Counted from the first letter of the stretch, positions 47,916 to 60,456 are shown. The stretch: DNA of 64,000 bases from Capsaspora owczarzaki ATCC 30864 (GCF_000151315.2 NW_011887301.1:489117-553116), one strand, 5' to 3'. A program made the numbers and translations. The notes: generated by a model from the letters alone, not told the origin.

Positions 47916-49375
47916 ATGAACGACGTGCCTCGCAAACGAGCTCACCTCGAATCGACCGCGAGCGACGCCTCAGTGGATGCATCATCATCCTCATCCTCAT
48001 CGCTGTCATCAGGCATCCAGCGTGATGGCGGCGCAACGGTGGTCCACTCTGATCAGCGGCACATGCAGCTGAATCCGAGCGACGATCTGCGCATCCGAGC
48101 CATCCACCCGCTGATTCCGCCGCAGATCCTGATGGAGGACATTCCCATGACGACGACTGCGCTGAGCACGGTGCAGAGGGCGCGCGTCGAGTGCCAGAAC
48201 GTCATCGCCCAGCGTGATGACCGACTCCTCGTCATTGTCGGACCGTGCTCCATCCACGACCCGGCAGCCGCGCGCGTGTATGCCCAGCGCCTGCGGGAGC
48301 AGATTGGAATCCACGCTGCCGATCTCGTCATTGTGATGCGCGTCTACTTTGAGAAGCCCAGGACGACCGTTGGCTGGAAAGGCCTCATCAACGATCCCTT
48401 CCTCGACGGCTCCTTCAAGATCAACAAGGGCCTCCACATTGCAAGGCAACTGCTGTGCGACGTCAACGAGATGGGCGTTCCGGCAGGCGTCGAGTTTCTA
48501 GACACAATCACGCCGCAGTTTCTCTGCGATTTCATTTCGTGGGGTACGTTCGGTTTTGTGCAGATTTGATGTTTGGGGTGTGGAATCGTGATTCTGTGAC
48601 CTTATGGCATGGAGGGGCGATGATGGTTGACGTTGTTGGATAATTGACGTTCTGAGCCTTTTGTGGTTGTGTACGACAGGTGCGATTGGCGCAAGAACCA
48701 CGGAGTCGCAGGTAAGAGAGTTGCATTGATTGCACCCGCACCGCAGAGCGCTGTATGACATGAAGGTGCTTACTGTGCTGCCCGTGTGAACCCATCCGTT
48801 GGTAGATCCATCGAGAACTCGCGTCTGGCTTGTCATGCCCGGTCGGCTACAAGAATGGCACATCGGGCTCGGTGGATATTGCCGTGGACGCAATCCGCGC
48901 ATCCAAGGCGCCACACCACTTCCTGGGTGTGAACAAGTATGGGCTTGCTGCTATTGTGACGACGGATGGAAACCCCAGCTGCCACCTGATTTTGCGCGGC
49001 GGAAAGAGCGGTCCCAACTATGGCCCGTCGCACATTGCCGAGTGCAGCGAGCGTCTTGAGAAGGCCAGCGTCAACACTGGCATCATGGTCGACTGCAGCC
49101 ACGGAAATTCCAACAAGGACTATCGGAACCAACCCAAGGTTGCTGCGGCTGTGGCAGAGCAGCTTGCCGCGGGCGCGCGCAACATTATTGGCGTCATGAT
49201 TGAAAGCAATCTGCACGAAGGCCGCCAAGACATCAACCCCGAAACGGGTCTACCTGGGCTTCAGTACGGTGTCAGTGTCACTGATGGTTGCATTCACTGG
49301 GACGACACTGTTGCCGTGCTCGAGACTTTGGCTGCGGCCGTTCGATCTCGCCGAAATGTCAGCATGGCTCAATGA
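47916..49375 (+). CDS. 3-deoxy-D-arabino-heptulosonate-7-phosphate (DAHP) synthase, class I
   Basis: First enzyme of the shikimate pathway: phosphoenolpyruvate + erythrose-4-phosphate gives DAHP. Exons 47916-48543, 48680-48711 (32 nt) and 48806-49375 (1230 nt, 409 aa). An N-terminal Ser-rich leader of about 50 residues precedes the AroF/G/H-type barrel. Motifs: LLVIVGPCSIHDPAAARVYA (PEP binding), VYFEKPRTTVGWKGLINDP, GAIGARTTESQ (the 32-nt exon), GLSCPVGYKNGTSGSVDIAV, ILRGGKSGPNY, VDCSHGNSNKDY (metal-binding Cys/His region) and IESNLHEGRQ. All catalytic motifs are present, so it looks functional. Closest type is yeast Aro3/Aro4 and E. coli AroG (feedback-regulated by aromatic amino acids). 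Animals lack this gene; it has normal introns here, which argues against recent bacterial transfer. Confidence 0.95.
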
Positions 49376-49681
49376 TCGAGCGATGTCGCGTTTTCAAGCC
49401 CGTTTCAGCGTCCACGCAGTGTGCAATCTCAACACCAGGAACCGAGATCTCAATGGGGGATGCATTCAGTCCCCGACAAAGTCCAAATGTGCATTGTTCT
49501 GCACTCTGCTATAATAAATCAAATTCATGTACAGTCCACAACGACCTCATTCCATCAGCATATCATCAATTCACTCTTTTATTTTATTTTCCCACTTGTA
49601 AGTCTCTTTTATCTCTGAATTGCTTGTCTGAGATTTTCGTTCGCTGACCAAACCTCAAAACGCTGCACTTTCCAGATTGAC
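49376..49681. other. Intergenic spacer between DAHP synthase and ZNF830-like genes
   Basis: 306 bases, same-strand neighbours. Holds a candidate polyadenylation signal at 49513 and a pyrimidine-rich stretch ending in cag six bases before the next ATG, which may be a 5' UTR intron acceptor. Confidence 0.5.
49513..49518 (+). terminator. Candidate polyadenylation signal AATAAA
   Basis: Canonical AATAAA 138 bases after the DAHP synthase stop codon, in AT-rich DNA. Position and context fit, but cleavage cannot be confirmed from sequence alone. Confidence 0.4.
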
Positions 49682-51170
49682 ATGCAAGAAGAGACGCGAC
49701 GACTCTTCCGCCAGCAACAACAAGCTCAAGCTGCTGCTGCTGCTGCTGCTGCTGCTTCGAGTGCCGGGTCGACGGCGGCAAAGCCAGCAATCGCAGCTGG
49801 GCTCAATGGCGGCCTTGCTTCAGGAGGAGCAACGAGCTCACTGCCGCGTTACGCAGTGTAAGCAAGCCTGGACTCTGGTGAAGATCATCAACATGAGACG
49901 CACTGGCCGATTTCGAGAGAGTCGATCGGGCTGCTGGACCGGGATGCAATGGTGATGGGCGGTTTGTATGGGACTTTGCATTGAGGCTGACAATCCGTTC
50001 GATAACTTTGTGGCTACCTTGGATGCAGACAAACAAGCTCTGGAACATTGTACTGCACGATCTGCGACATGTCTGTCAAGAGCGAGCTGCTATGGCCGGC
50101 ACATGCGAACGGGAAAAAGCACAAAGAAGTGAGTTATTTGGACAAGGCAATCGATCTCACGAACGAACGAAAAGAAGGGGGCTTCACTGAGAACTGTATC
50201 ACTCGCACATAGGCTATCGCATCGGCAAATCAAGCAACAGCAAGTAGCAATGCTGCACGATCGAAGCGACCCGCGGAACAGGAAGCAGACGAGGGTGGGC
50301 ACGACTCGAAGCGCTCTCGTTCAGGTATTGTGGTGAATGTTGGAGAGTCCGGGCGTGAACGAGACCTCTACCAGCTGAATGAAGCTGGGAGAGTGTTGAT
50401 GCTGGAAGAGTGTTGCTGCTGGGAGAGTGTTGCTGCTGGGAGAGTGTTGATGCTGGGAGAGTGTTGATGCTGGGAGAGTGATGCTGCGTTCGGCACCCGC
50501 GGGTCCCAAAATGCTAACTTGGAAATTTTGTGTGCACATTTCACAGCCCTTCCAGCAGACTTTTTCGGCTCTGGAAACGGAGCAAGCCATGGCACCGAGG
50601 TAAGCCATTGGCATTCCTTTTGACGACAACGCTTTTCAGATGCGGGTGCGCCTTCCCTGCACTCGCTTTTTGTTGCTCTACTTTATTTTTTTCTCACCGC
50701 CTTCTCCGTGGATTTTCGCTTTACAGGAACCTGCCGCTACCAAAACAGCCCTACCAACGGGCTTCTTTGACGATGCAGATCGCGATGCCAAGGCACACAA
50801 CGAACCGACTGCTGCCGACAAGTTTGAGGCTGAATGGGCCAGCTTCTCGAAAGCGATCGCGGAGGAGACCAGCCAAACGCCTGCTACCGACGAGCACCTT
50901 CATGCCGATGATGACAACGAGTGGCTGGAGCGGGAACGCGAGCGACTAACGGAGCAAGAGTGGAATATGAGGAAAGTGGCGCGATTTCGGGATCAGTACC
51001 AATCCCATGTCCAACGCCTGCAACAGCAGGGCAAGCAATCCGCCGCAGCACCACCGCAGGCCATGAGTGTTGACAACGGTGCCACAAACGAGGGCGATGA
51101 AAGCGATGACGATGACGAGGCGAATGACCCCGACGCGGTTCACAATTGGAGAATGAAGAGCAGTGTTTGA
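49682..51170 (+). CDS. ZNF830: ZNF830 (CCDC16)-like zinc-finger protein
   Basis: Nuclear protein; in animals it is a spliceosome-associated factor also linked to DNA repair. Five exons: 49682-49857, 50029-50128, 50213-50324, 50547-50599, 50727-51170 (885 nt, 294 aa). N-terminus EETRRLFRQQQQAQ with an Ala run, then the single U1-type C2H2 finger LYCTICDMSVKSELLWPAHA with HANGKKHKE; the SELLW core is characteristic of ZNF830. Later come ALPADFFGSGNG and ALPTGFFDDADRDAKAH (paired LPxxFFD motifs as in the family) and a coiled, acidic C-terminus (ERERERLTEQEWNMRKVARF). The fourth exon is 53 nt. Converges on the RCC1-repeat gene with 97 bp between stops. Confidence 0.9.
50384..50485. repeat. 17-bp minisatellite in intron
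   Basis: Six head-to-tail copies of a GCTGGGAGAGTGTTGAT-like unit with one or two substitutions each, in intron 3 of the ZNF830-like gene. Confidence 0.92.
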
Positions 51171-51267
51171 AAATTGGCTTTATCAAGAAATACAACGTTC
51201 AGCGCCATAAAGCATGAATGTACGAGATCGAACTGTACATGATAGCACACAGTCCAACAGGGGTCAA

Positions 51268-53174
51268 TCAAAACACGATCGCGAAGGCTGCACCGGCCGC
51301 AGCTTTGGTCAACGGCGCTTCGGCTCGCTGACATATTGCGTGCCACTCGTGATGTGGCAATGCCTCGGTCCCGAACGTGTCGTCGGTTGCAAACACCATC
51401 CCATTGCTGCTTACGGCAATCACCGAACCTGCAGCGCATGCAACATCCACGACGGTCGACTTATCCGGGAGAGGTGATAGCGGCACCAGATCTTGCTTTT
51501 CACGATCGCCATGCCGAGTGATTGATGCCAAGCGTCCCGATTCTGCAAATGTCGTGAAATTTAGTCAGTTTGGCCATCACGAACGCACTGAAATCGGACT
51601 CCCACTCCCCAATGTTGAAATTGCTCAAAACGACTCAACGCAACCATACCAAACAGCACAACGGTAAATCCGTTGCCAGAAGCGAGCCGACGGACTGGGC
51701 CCCAAACGGATGCGTCAACGGGAATGACGCGCGGCGTCAGACACTCTCGGTGCAAAACGCGGAGCTGGTCCAGGTAGGCAGAATCATACTTGGCCGTGGT
51801 GGCAGTGCTCTCAAGACGCAAGGAATCGTGCAGCGAATCCAGACCAGGTTCCTCAGCAAAAAGAGGTGCAATGGGAGCGCTCGAGAACACTTCCGGTGAT
51901 TCGCGCCCAAAGATGGCCAAATGTTGATTGGTCGCGTCGTTCGGGGCTGTGAGGACGAGCGCCGTGTGAGAGTGACCACATGCCGCATGAGAAACCTGCC
52001 ACGAAGCGTCCAGAGCAGTTACTCGCATCGGCGACACGGCTTTGAGCATTCGATGGGTGAGCTGGAAGCTTGCTGATGGTGAGGAAGTGCCGGGTTCGTT
52101 CGGGATGGGCAACGTTTTGGGAGAAGCAAGCCATCCCCAAAGGAAGATTCCAGCTGGACCCCAAGCAACAGTTTGGTAGCCACCAGCCGCCAGCAGACGC
52201 ATGCCAGGTGGCAGCCCACGAACAATACGCAGCGCGCCGTCGTTGAGGGCGTCGCCATGACCCAACAGGCCCGCTCCCCAGCATGCCACTCGCCCCGACG
52301 TCGACAAAAGAGCAGTGTGGAAAAATCCGGCTGAAACATCACGGAATAGCTTTGATGTAGCGGCTGCTGCTGTCGTCCGTGGGCTGTTTTCAAGCTCCGC
52401 TGTAGTAGTAGTAGTTGTCGTCGTAGTCGTGGTAGCAGCAGTTCTGGCATTGCTCGATTCGGTCGTTTCGGACAAGAGTTCAACGCGCAATGGCGTGGAT
52501 GTCAGTCGACGCGGAACTGGAAAATCCTCCTCGTCCTCGTCAAAGATGCTCGAGTGCTGATCGTCCGTTCCAAGCTGCGAATAGAAATTCGATCCCCTAT
52601 CCATGCAACGCAGTCGCAGTATGAATGAATGAGCTTGAGTACAAGAGCAACGAGACAACTCCACATGGTTGAGATGGAACCCCAAGCAGCAAACAATAAC
52701 AACAACCGCCATAATCTAAAACAAAGTACTTGCCAGCTGAACAGCGATTGCCGGGTGCTGTGAGGATGCGACTTGTCTAGCGGATTGAGCTCATCGACGA
52801 GCGCAACGGCGTGACCGAGCCCAGCCGCAACGGCTGCCACGCGGAACGCCGGCGCAGTCAGCACTGCAAGCGGCAATGGCGGGATTGCGTCGTGAGCCTC
52901 GCCCGAGCCGCACTGGCCAAAGCTGCCGTCGCCCCTGCTCCAAGGAGAGAAAGGTGAAAGAGTGAACGAGCGAGCCAAGAGCAGCGATCGTCGGGCTCAG
53001 TCTGCATTACCATGAGACGGCGACGGATGACGGATCGACAAGAGCAACAGCACGACGAGCAGCAGCAGGGGCGATGTGGCGAAGCAGTGGCGACGCGTGC
53101 TTGGATTGCGACTGGAGTATGGGCGTGGCGGCAGACTGCGCTCCGAACGACACGAGCCGCTGCCACAGTCCCAT
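51268..53174 (-). CDS. RCC1-repeat protein
   Basis: Beta-propeller protein with RCC1-like repeats; role unknown, the fold serves GEFs and scaffolds. ATG at 53174 opens MGLWQRLVSFGAQSAATP. A donor after 53011 joins to an acceptor at 52935, giving VAVSWGDGSFGQCGSGEA, a typical RCC1 blade start, with VAAVAAGLGHAVALVDE ending the blade. Further blades: SNFYSQLGTDDQHSSIFDED, VSAGFFHTALLSTSGRVACW, AAGGYQTVAWGPAGIFLWGW, ASWQVSHAACGHSHTALVL, RRLASGNGFTVVLF and VVDVACAAGSVIAVSSNG. Stop at 51268. A Thr repeat coded by ACN codons lies near 52400-52440. The junction between exons 2 and 3 (52740-52600) could not be placed in frame with confidence. Resembles RCCD1/RCC1L in size, but no orthology is claimed. 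Confidence 0.78.
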
Positions 53175-53838
53175 TGTTGACTGAGCAAAGATGGGGGACT
53201 GACCGTAGTAGCAATAAATAGTCGTCAAACATTGTCAGAGTGTCGAGGTGAGTTTGACGAAAAGGTGTGAAAATTGACCGGATTCGCATCGAATCGCAAA
53301 AAAGCGAAAATCGGTTGCGAGACATAGAAACAAGAGCGCAAAGCGAAGGTGAGTTGACGAGGCGAGTGACAAGTTGGGTTGACAAGGCGAGTGACAAGTT
53401 GGGTTGGCAAAGATGCGAAGTTGACCGCATCGCAGTGCAGGGCAAATGCGAATTTGGTTGCGCGCCTGGAAACAATCACGAAAGCGAGGTCTCGTTCGAT
53501 TGGACGACCATCCGTGCAATTGTAGCTGTTGTTACCGACAACAACCGATGTGTAGTTTGGTATTTGGTGACATCACCGTCTAAAATGCGTCATGACGCGA
53601 CAGTGATCAAACGCTCTTCTGCTTGGTGAGATGGTGAAACCACCACGACAAGCAGAGGCCTCCCCCCCCCCGCTGCAATACATCACAACAGCAAGCTAGC
53701 GCTGGTTTGCACGGAGAAGCGAACGGGAAGAGGGCGGGCGGAACGAGAACCGAGATTAGCATCCGCCCAGCAACAGGAACGCATCCCACGCAAGTCAAAG
53801 AAGCAGCAGTCTTTGATCTTGCTGTTTGGCTCACCACT

Positions 53839-53882
53839 CTGTGCGACATCTGAAGGTAGACTGTGCGACATCTGAAGGTAGA
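53839..53882. repeat. 22-bp perfect direct duplication
   Basis: Two adjacent identical copies of a unit beginning CTGTGCGACATCTGAAGG. Confidence 0.9.
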
Positions 53883-54084
53883 GAAGGACAAAAACCTGTA
53901 GCGAGTGAGTCAGTTTGGTTTGGCGAATTGAACCGAGAATAGCGTCCGCAACAACAAGAAGAAGATCAAAGCAGCGCTTTGTCTCGCCCCCCTTAACGAG
54001 TGATCCTTGTTTTCGGAGACCCGTCTGTGCGAATTGTGCAACCGTGGATTCGCATACAAAGGTATGCAATCCAAGCCCAAACAA

Positions 54085-54150
54085 CAACGACAACAACAAT
54101 AACAACAACAACAACAACAGCAACAACAACAACAACAACAACAACAACAC
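54085..54150. repeat. (AAC)n microsatellite
   Basis: About 22 trinucleotide units of AAC with a few AAT, GAC and AGC variants. Confidence 0.9.
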
Positions 54151-54986
54151 TTCTGCCAAAACAAACGGTTGTTGCTTGGGATGAACACTTGTACCATCAA
54201 GCCTCCGCGATGGGCAAAATGCTCAGAGACACTCGCTCTTCAATGTTGGTAGTTCCATCCCGGTTGGTACTGGGCTGTGTTGCACGTTGCCGCCGGTTGT
54301 TGTTGTGGTAGTGTCAAGGTCGAAAGCGGAACTTCGGACTTGCCATTTTCGTTCCTCCGCTTCGTTTCACGCTCTTGTTCCCTTTTCCTCGCCCTTTCTC
54401 TCCCTCTCTCTCGCAATCTCATTCCGCTCCTCCTTCTCTACGACTCGAACAGACAATCAGCGTAGCGAGATGATTAGTGGAATGTTGGCGGTTGTTATTA
54501 TTTTCGCAAAAAACTCCAATTTGTTCTTTTCATTATTTTTCCATTATTTAAACAATTAAAATCAGAGTATTGGGTTGTGGCTTGTGCTTCGCCCACTGGC
54601 TCAAAGACCCCCACTGCCGCCTTCCCAATTCGGTTGTCTATCATGTGGACTCGCTGTCGTGCTTGGTTGCTCGCTTTCGGTGCCGACAAAAACGATGAAT
54701 TCCCATACCAACCAGCCACAACACGCAACAAATCGAAACGCCAGTCTTTTTTTTTTTTTTTTTTTCTTGTCTTTTCACGTCCGCTCTCTTGCTTTCTTCC
54801 ACTCTACTTTTCGTGCCTCTCAGAGGATCTCTTTCCCTTTGGATTTCGATTCCCTTGTCGCTCCTATTCTCGTCTCCTTTCGCTCCTCAGCCACTCTTCA
54901 GTTTTGTGCCACAGATCAACACTGTTCATACTTTCTTCCCTTTTTTAATTTGTATTTTTGTTTTTGTTTATTTTTGAACTTTTTGT

Positions 54987-57900
54987 ATGTCGCGAACTTC
55001 TCGATTCGCGGCGACATTTTTTGTCGCTGTTTTGCTGGTCGTTGCTGCCGCTGATGCCGCCCCGCGCATTCACCAGGCGCAGCCCAATGCTGCCAACACG
55101 GACGGCACCAGCACCACTCTCTTGAATCTGAGTGGCGACTTTGGCGTGTCGGCTCCGGCTGCAGGCCAGTTCAAGTGCCTGTTTGGCTCCACCCAACAGC
55201 AGTCGGTGGCGGCGACCTGGATTTCTTCGACCACTGCCACCTGCGTCCTGCCGACGCGTGCGACCCTCGTCTCGAACGGCGTCGATGTGATCGTCCGCAA
55301 CTACCTCAACGTGCTGCTCCCAGCGCCGTTCGTCAAAATGAGCTTGACTTTGGACAATGGCGCGACTTTGATCGCCAACTGGCTTCCCATCTTCTTCCCT
55401 GTCGCTCCGGCACTCTCGACGCTTTCGCCCGACCGGTAAGTAGTTGCTGAACAGCAGCATCCCGTTTTGCGCACTCTCGCTCTTTCTTTCTTCCTTTGGC
55501 TGCTCCTCGGAGCGAGGGGAGGGGCTCGGAGGTGGAGGTGTTGACTTCTAATTTGTCACAACATTTTTTTTAAAGTTTGAACCGCCTGTTTTATTTTTCC
55601 TTTTTTTTTTTTTTTTTTTAACAACTCTTGGGGTTCTGTCCCTCAAGCAGTGGGCTGCTGCGAACATTGAAAACATGTCGGAAGGTGTGCGACTTTTGAT
55701 TGATTTGTTGCCGCCACTGAATGGCTCGCGAGTGGTGATGATGATGACGATGATTGCGCATCGAACCATGCAAAACAAACGGACCAGAAAAAACAAAACA
55801 AACCCGCGACGACGCAAAGGCAGGACAAAAGCAATCAACAACAATCATCAACAAAAGGGGGAAAGGAACAGCTGTTGGCAACAATAACGGCGAACAGGTA
55901 TTTTTGGTGTGATTTTATTTTGTTTTTGCGCTATTCGCATTTTGCCTTGACGACCGGATTTCTGTTTTTGGATGCCTTCGAAGTTTATTGTCAACCCGAT
56001 ATGACACACCCGCTCCTTATCATCCACTCACTCGACGATGCATCCTGCACAACTTGACTCTCGCAGCGGTCCGACGACTGGCAACACTGTTGTTAGTGTT
56101 CAAGGCGCAAAGTAAGTTGCTAATGCCACAATTCTCGCTTGTGGAGGAGTGTACGAAAATTCTAACGATGGAACACAACAGCATTCTTGACAGCCGCGAC
56201 CTTCGCTGCAAGTTCAATGGGCAAGAAACGGTCGGTGCTTACGTGGACAGCACTCACTTGCAATGCCCGACTGCTCCTCAAGGCTCGGCTGCAAACGTGA
56301 ACATCGAAGTCAAGTCAACTCCCAAGCACATTAGCATGGCCCACCTGTTTGACGGTGTCAACGACTTTAGCGTCGCGCCCATTCCAACTTCGCTCCTTCA
56401 GTTCAACTTGACTGTTGAGATTTGGTTCCGCCCTGCCACGCCCGTTGGCTTGATCCAGGCTCTGGTTGACAGCTGCGTGCCTGGCGAAACTCCAGAGACA
56501 AACTGCAACTTTTGGATTGAAACTGGCAAGGCTGTTGCAGACGGCATCCATGGCGAGATTGGCATTGGTCACGAGTTTGGGGCGGGCAGCAATCAGCAAT
56601 ATGTGTACTCGGGGATCTTGGACAACACTTACAAGAACAAGTGGACGCACATTGCGCTCGTGCGCGAAGTGTGGGACAACACTACCATCGAGTGCTCTGG
56701 ATCGTCGTGCCCCTTCGTTGGCGAGTACCGCACGTACGTCAACGGCGAGCTTCTGCTCCCCACCTACAAGTTTACCGTCAACACTGATTTTGGCGAGACC
56801 AACACGTACGTTGGCTCGCTTTACACGACGTCGTTCTACAACGGCGGCATGGATGATTTCCGCATCCTCAACTACCCCATGACTCAAGCGCAGGTTCAGC
56901 AGTCGATGGAGGAGGTTTACTCGGGCTTTGAGGATGGCGTGCTTGTTTCGTGGGATTTCGAGCCCAACAACCAACAGTTTACTGTCCTCACGTACAACGC
57001 CGATGGCGTGACACCCAACACGTACACCCTCTACGCCCTCACGCCCTCGAACGTGGACGTCAGCCGCCAGCTGAACATGGGTGGCGGGACGAATGTGTTC
57101 ATTCCGAGCATCATCCAGACCGTTGCTTTTGCTGACTACCCGAGCTCTGCCCCGACTCTGAACTTTTTGTACTACACGCCCGAGACTATTACCACCTTTG
57201 CGCCCATGCACGGTGTTGTGTCTGGCGGCACGGTGGTGACTATTCAAGGCACTGGCTTTTTGAACTCGACCTACCTGTACTGCCGCTTTGGTAGTGCCAC
57301 CGCAACTCCAGCAACCTTTATCGATGCAACCACTCTGGAGTGCACCGCACCCGCCTTCACGGCTTGCTCGCAGAGCTCTGACAGCTTGAGCATTCCCGTT
57401 TACGTGTCAAACAACAACCAACAGTTTGTCGTCTCGTCAACCAATTTTACCTACTACCAGGCACCGACAATCCAAAGCGTGGCTCCTTCGCAGGCACCAC
57501 TCGCTGGTAATGTGCCAGTTACCATCTATGGCTCCGGCTTTGTGAATACCCCCGAGTTCCGCTGTCTGTTTGGCGTTATTGCTGTCGTGCCTGTTAGCGT
57601 CACTGCAACCTCTGCAGTTTGCGTGACCCCAGACAATCTGCCCGAGGGTGCTGTTGTGGCAAGTGTGACGATCGACGGCCAGACAGCGACGACTTCGCAA
57701 GTGATTTTCACGGCATTCGACCAATGGTCACAGATCGAGTCGACGGCTGTTGGTATTGCCATCATTCTCGGCATTGGCTTTGTGATGGTCGTTTGCGTTC
57801 ACATCTGGCTATTTATCAATCGAAATCAGAAGATTGTCAAGGCATCTGCACCTCTGTTTGGTCAGTTTATTCTGTTCGGGGCGTACCTCGGCTTCGGCGC

Positions 57901-58954
57901 AGTTGCCGCCTTCTTCCCCACGCCGACAGACGCCTCTTGCACTGTCGGTATCTGGTTTGTCTTCCTCTCGTTCACCTTCATGTTTGCAAGCCTATTTATC
58001 AAGAACTGGCGCATCCAGCGCATCTTCACTGTACGTGGTTGAGTTTTTGCTTGAGTGGTCTTTGCTCATGCTGTTTGTATGCATCGCTAACCTGTGATGC
58101 TGTACAACAATTGTAGAACAAGAAGCTTGGAAAGAACGTTTCACGCAATCTCGGGGATTCTCGCCTTGTTTTGGTGCTGTTTGTGTTTGTCGCAATCATG
58201 GCCATCATTCTTGCTGTTTGGACGGGCACTTCGAACGACAAGGTGGAGGTTCAGGATGACGGCTTCTCCTCTTGCTACGTTAATCCTACTTTCCAAGGCA
58301 TCCTGTTCGCCTACATGGGTTTGATGTTGCTGTTCGGTATCGTTCTGGCCTTCCGTACCCGCAACATTCAGGACGAAGCGTTCAATGAAAGCAAGATGGT
58401 TTCGGTGGCCATCTACAATGTTGCTTTCGTCACCGTCATCATGATTCCGCTGGTCTCGTTCACCACAGATGTCCGTGCTCTCCTCGTGATGAAGGTACGA
58501 TTCGTTCTGCGGGTGATGTGAGAGTCAAGTACCACAGCTTGCCTCACAAATGTTCTTTGCAACCATCTTCCTTTTGCTTTCTCTTTGGTACGATAGAGCG
58601 TCGGTATCCTGTTTGCAGTCCTTGTTACTGTAGGATTGGTGTTCTTCCCCAAGATTTGGGCCGTTGCCTTGCATAAACGTCGCGCGTGAGTGCCACCATT
58701 CCTCGTGGTTGTTGCAACTGACGAATTGATTTTGTTGCTCACATGTCGCTGGTTCATTTCTTTTCTTGTCATTCAGTGCACGCAACCGCACCGACTCTAC
58801 CAACCCCGACACCTCCAAGCGCACCGGAGCTGCAAGCGCGTCCAACCGACGACCATCCCCACACTCAACCGAGACACACTCCGAGAAGCATCAAATGAGC
58901 GAGATGCACGCGTCAGACAACCCAGTGCCGGCCGAACCGCAAGTAGTTGTTTGA
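54987..58954 (+). CDS. IPT/TIG-LamG class C-type seven-helix receptor, copy 1
   Basis: Cell-surface receptor. Six exons: 54987-55435, 56067-56111 (45 nt), 56182-58030, 58117-58494, 58597-58685, 58777-58954 (2988 nt, 995 aa, phases consistent). Signal peptide (FFVAVLLVVAAADAA); IPT/TIG-like domain split by exons 1-3 (FKCLFGSTQQQ, GPTTGNTVVSVQGA, DLRCKFNGQ); LamG/ConA-like domain (HLFDGVNDFSVAP, LTVEIWFRPATP, WTHIALVREVW, YVNGELLLP, NGGMDDFRILNYPMTQAQVQ); two further IPT/TIG domains (MHGVVSGGTVVTIQGTGF, APLAGNVPVTIYGSGF). Then seven helices resembling the GABA-B/class C family (VGIAIILGIGFVMVVCVHI, KASAPLFGQFILFGAYLGFG, FIKNWRIQRIFT, then KKLGKNVSRNL). TM1-3 lie in exon 3, the rest in exons 4-5. 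Polar tail ends EPQVVV, a possible class II PDZ ligand. No Venus-flytrap ligand domain. Confidence 0.9.
56182..58030 (+). repeat. Near-identical exon block, copy 1
   Basis: The 1849-nt third exon of receptor copy 1, about 98.4% identical to 61912-63760 with no indels. Identity extends some 40 bases into the following intron and then decays. Confidence 0.95.
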
Positions 58955-60456
58955 GTTTGTTTCGTGCCAGTCGTTTTTGTTTGTTTTGTTTTGCATTTTC
59001 GTTTTGTTTTTGCTTAGCTTTCGTTTTGCTACCGCTGTTATTTGTGATGAATTGGGCTGAGCCACCGTTTGAGCTATTATATTTTGAGTAAACAATATTC
59101 TAGCATGCTTCGGTAGTTGTGCAGGCGAGGTTGCGACCGTTAAACTTGCAGAGCTGGTCCAACTCCATCCTTCGGCTCAAGCTGCTTAGTCCGCCTGCGT
59201 CGCGGACCATGGTGTTTTGCTACTGTTAATGCTACTGTTAATACTTGTGGTGATGCTTGTGGTGATGATGGCGCAGGTGAGTCGTTGCCAAAATCGCACA
59301 AGTGTTTCAAGTCGTGTTTCAATCAACTTTGCCACCCATTTCTCGCTGCTGTGAGGATTCTCTCGGCCTGTGCTCGAAACCTCTGCATTCACAGAGGTTT
59401 TTTTATTCGGAGACTGAGAAAAGCAGGTTTGGAAGATCAAGTGAGGGGGTGGTGTGAGTTTCAGGGTTGCTCGTTTTTGTCGTGACAATTCCAAGCTCAC
59501 AATCAGCACGCTTCGAAAAAACGACAGGCCCGGAGATAGTCCCGCATTGGGAACCGACAATTACACGAGATCACTGGCGCAAGGGGAAGGCACACGGAGG
59601 TCGGGAAGGCGTGTAACGGTGAGCAGGAAAGTGGGTCCTGGGGACATGTTTGTTTCATTCGTTTCGCTTGAGTAATTTCGGCTAATCCTGACGTCGAATA
59701 ATCGTTGTTTCATCCCGCAACTGCCCCGCAACTGCCCTGTGAGGCTATTGGCCGGTTTTTCGACAAATGGCGTGTCAGGTGTTTGTGTTTGATTCCGTTT
59801 TGTTGTTGGGGAGCAAACACAAACAACAAAACACATAACAAAATGACATGACAATCCAAACGCCACACCTGCTGGCTGATCTGCCGCCGCCGCTTGTTGA
59901 TTCATAGAGCACAGCGGCAGGCGTCGCCCGCGCCACCCCCCTCTCCCTCCCTCGGCAGAGCGCGTCGACGATGGTCCCACTCGCTGCGTTCTCTGCGTCC
60001 GGTGAGCGGCAGTGCGGGTCAATAGACTCCGACAATGGGGGGAAACAAACCAAGCCCCTCGTGGCGCAGAGCTGCGGTTTTTGTTGACCGTTTTTGGCAA
60101 ATCCCGCTCTTCGGACCAAAAGCCCACTCGCTGCCTCCGCTTCTCTCCGGCGGTGTTGGCCGTTCGTTGCTAGGATCCACTTGCTCTTGTTCCCTACGAC
60201 CGATGCCCACCAAAGCGAGCCAAACTGCACTGCTAACAACGATGACAAAATTGTTTTTGCATTCTGTTGTGGCGTCGTTTTTTTGTTTTTTTGTATTGTT
60301 TTGTATTTTTTGGATTTTTTGGAAAGATCGTCGTCGTTTTCACTCTTCTTTGTTTTCATTGTTTTTTTTTTTTTATTTTATTTGTTCTTGCCTTTTCTGT
60401 TTCTCTTTTCGACACTTTCTCCATCGTTTCTTTCACCTTGTCAACAAGTGACAACG
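58955..60456. other. Intergenic region between the tandem 7TM receptors
   Basis: 1.5 kb, same-strand neighbours. T-rich before the second ATG (60265-60440). Short open frames only, with no recognisable domain. No extended similarity to the region upstream of copy 1 was seen by eye. Confidence 0.5.

Larger units (their letters stand above)
53175..54986. other. Intergenic region with several small tandem repeats
   Basis: 1.8 kb between the RCC1-repeat start and the first 7TM receptor ATG. Contains a duplicated unit of about 25 bp near 53349-53409, a 22-bp direct duplication at 53839-53882, an (AAC)n microsatellite at about 54085-54150 and T17 near 54747. Open frames here are short or made of the repeats. 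No RNA gene recognised. Confidence 0.5.

Noticed and set aside
53910-54200. Asn-rich and Cys-rich frames around 53.9-54.2 kb
   Set aside because: They are translations of an (AAC)n microsatellite; flanks show no domain, no convincing splice structure and no conservation evidence.
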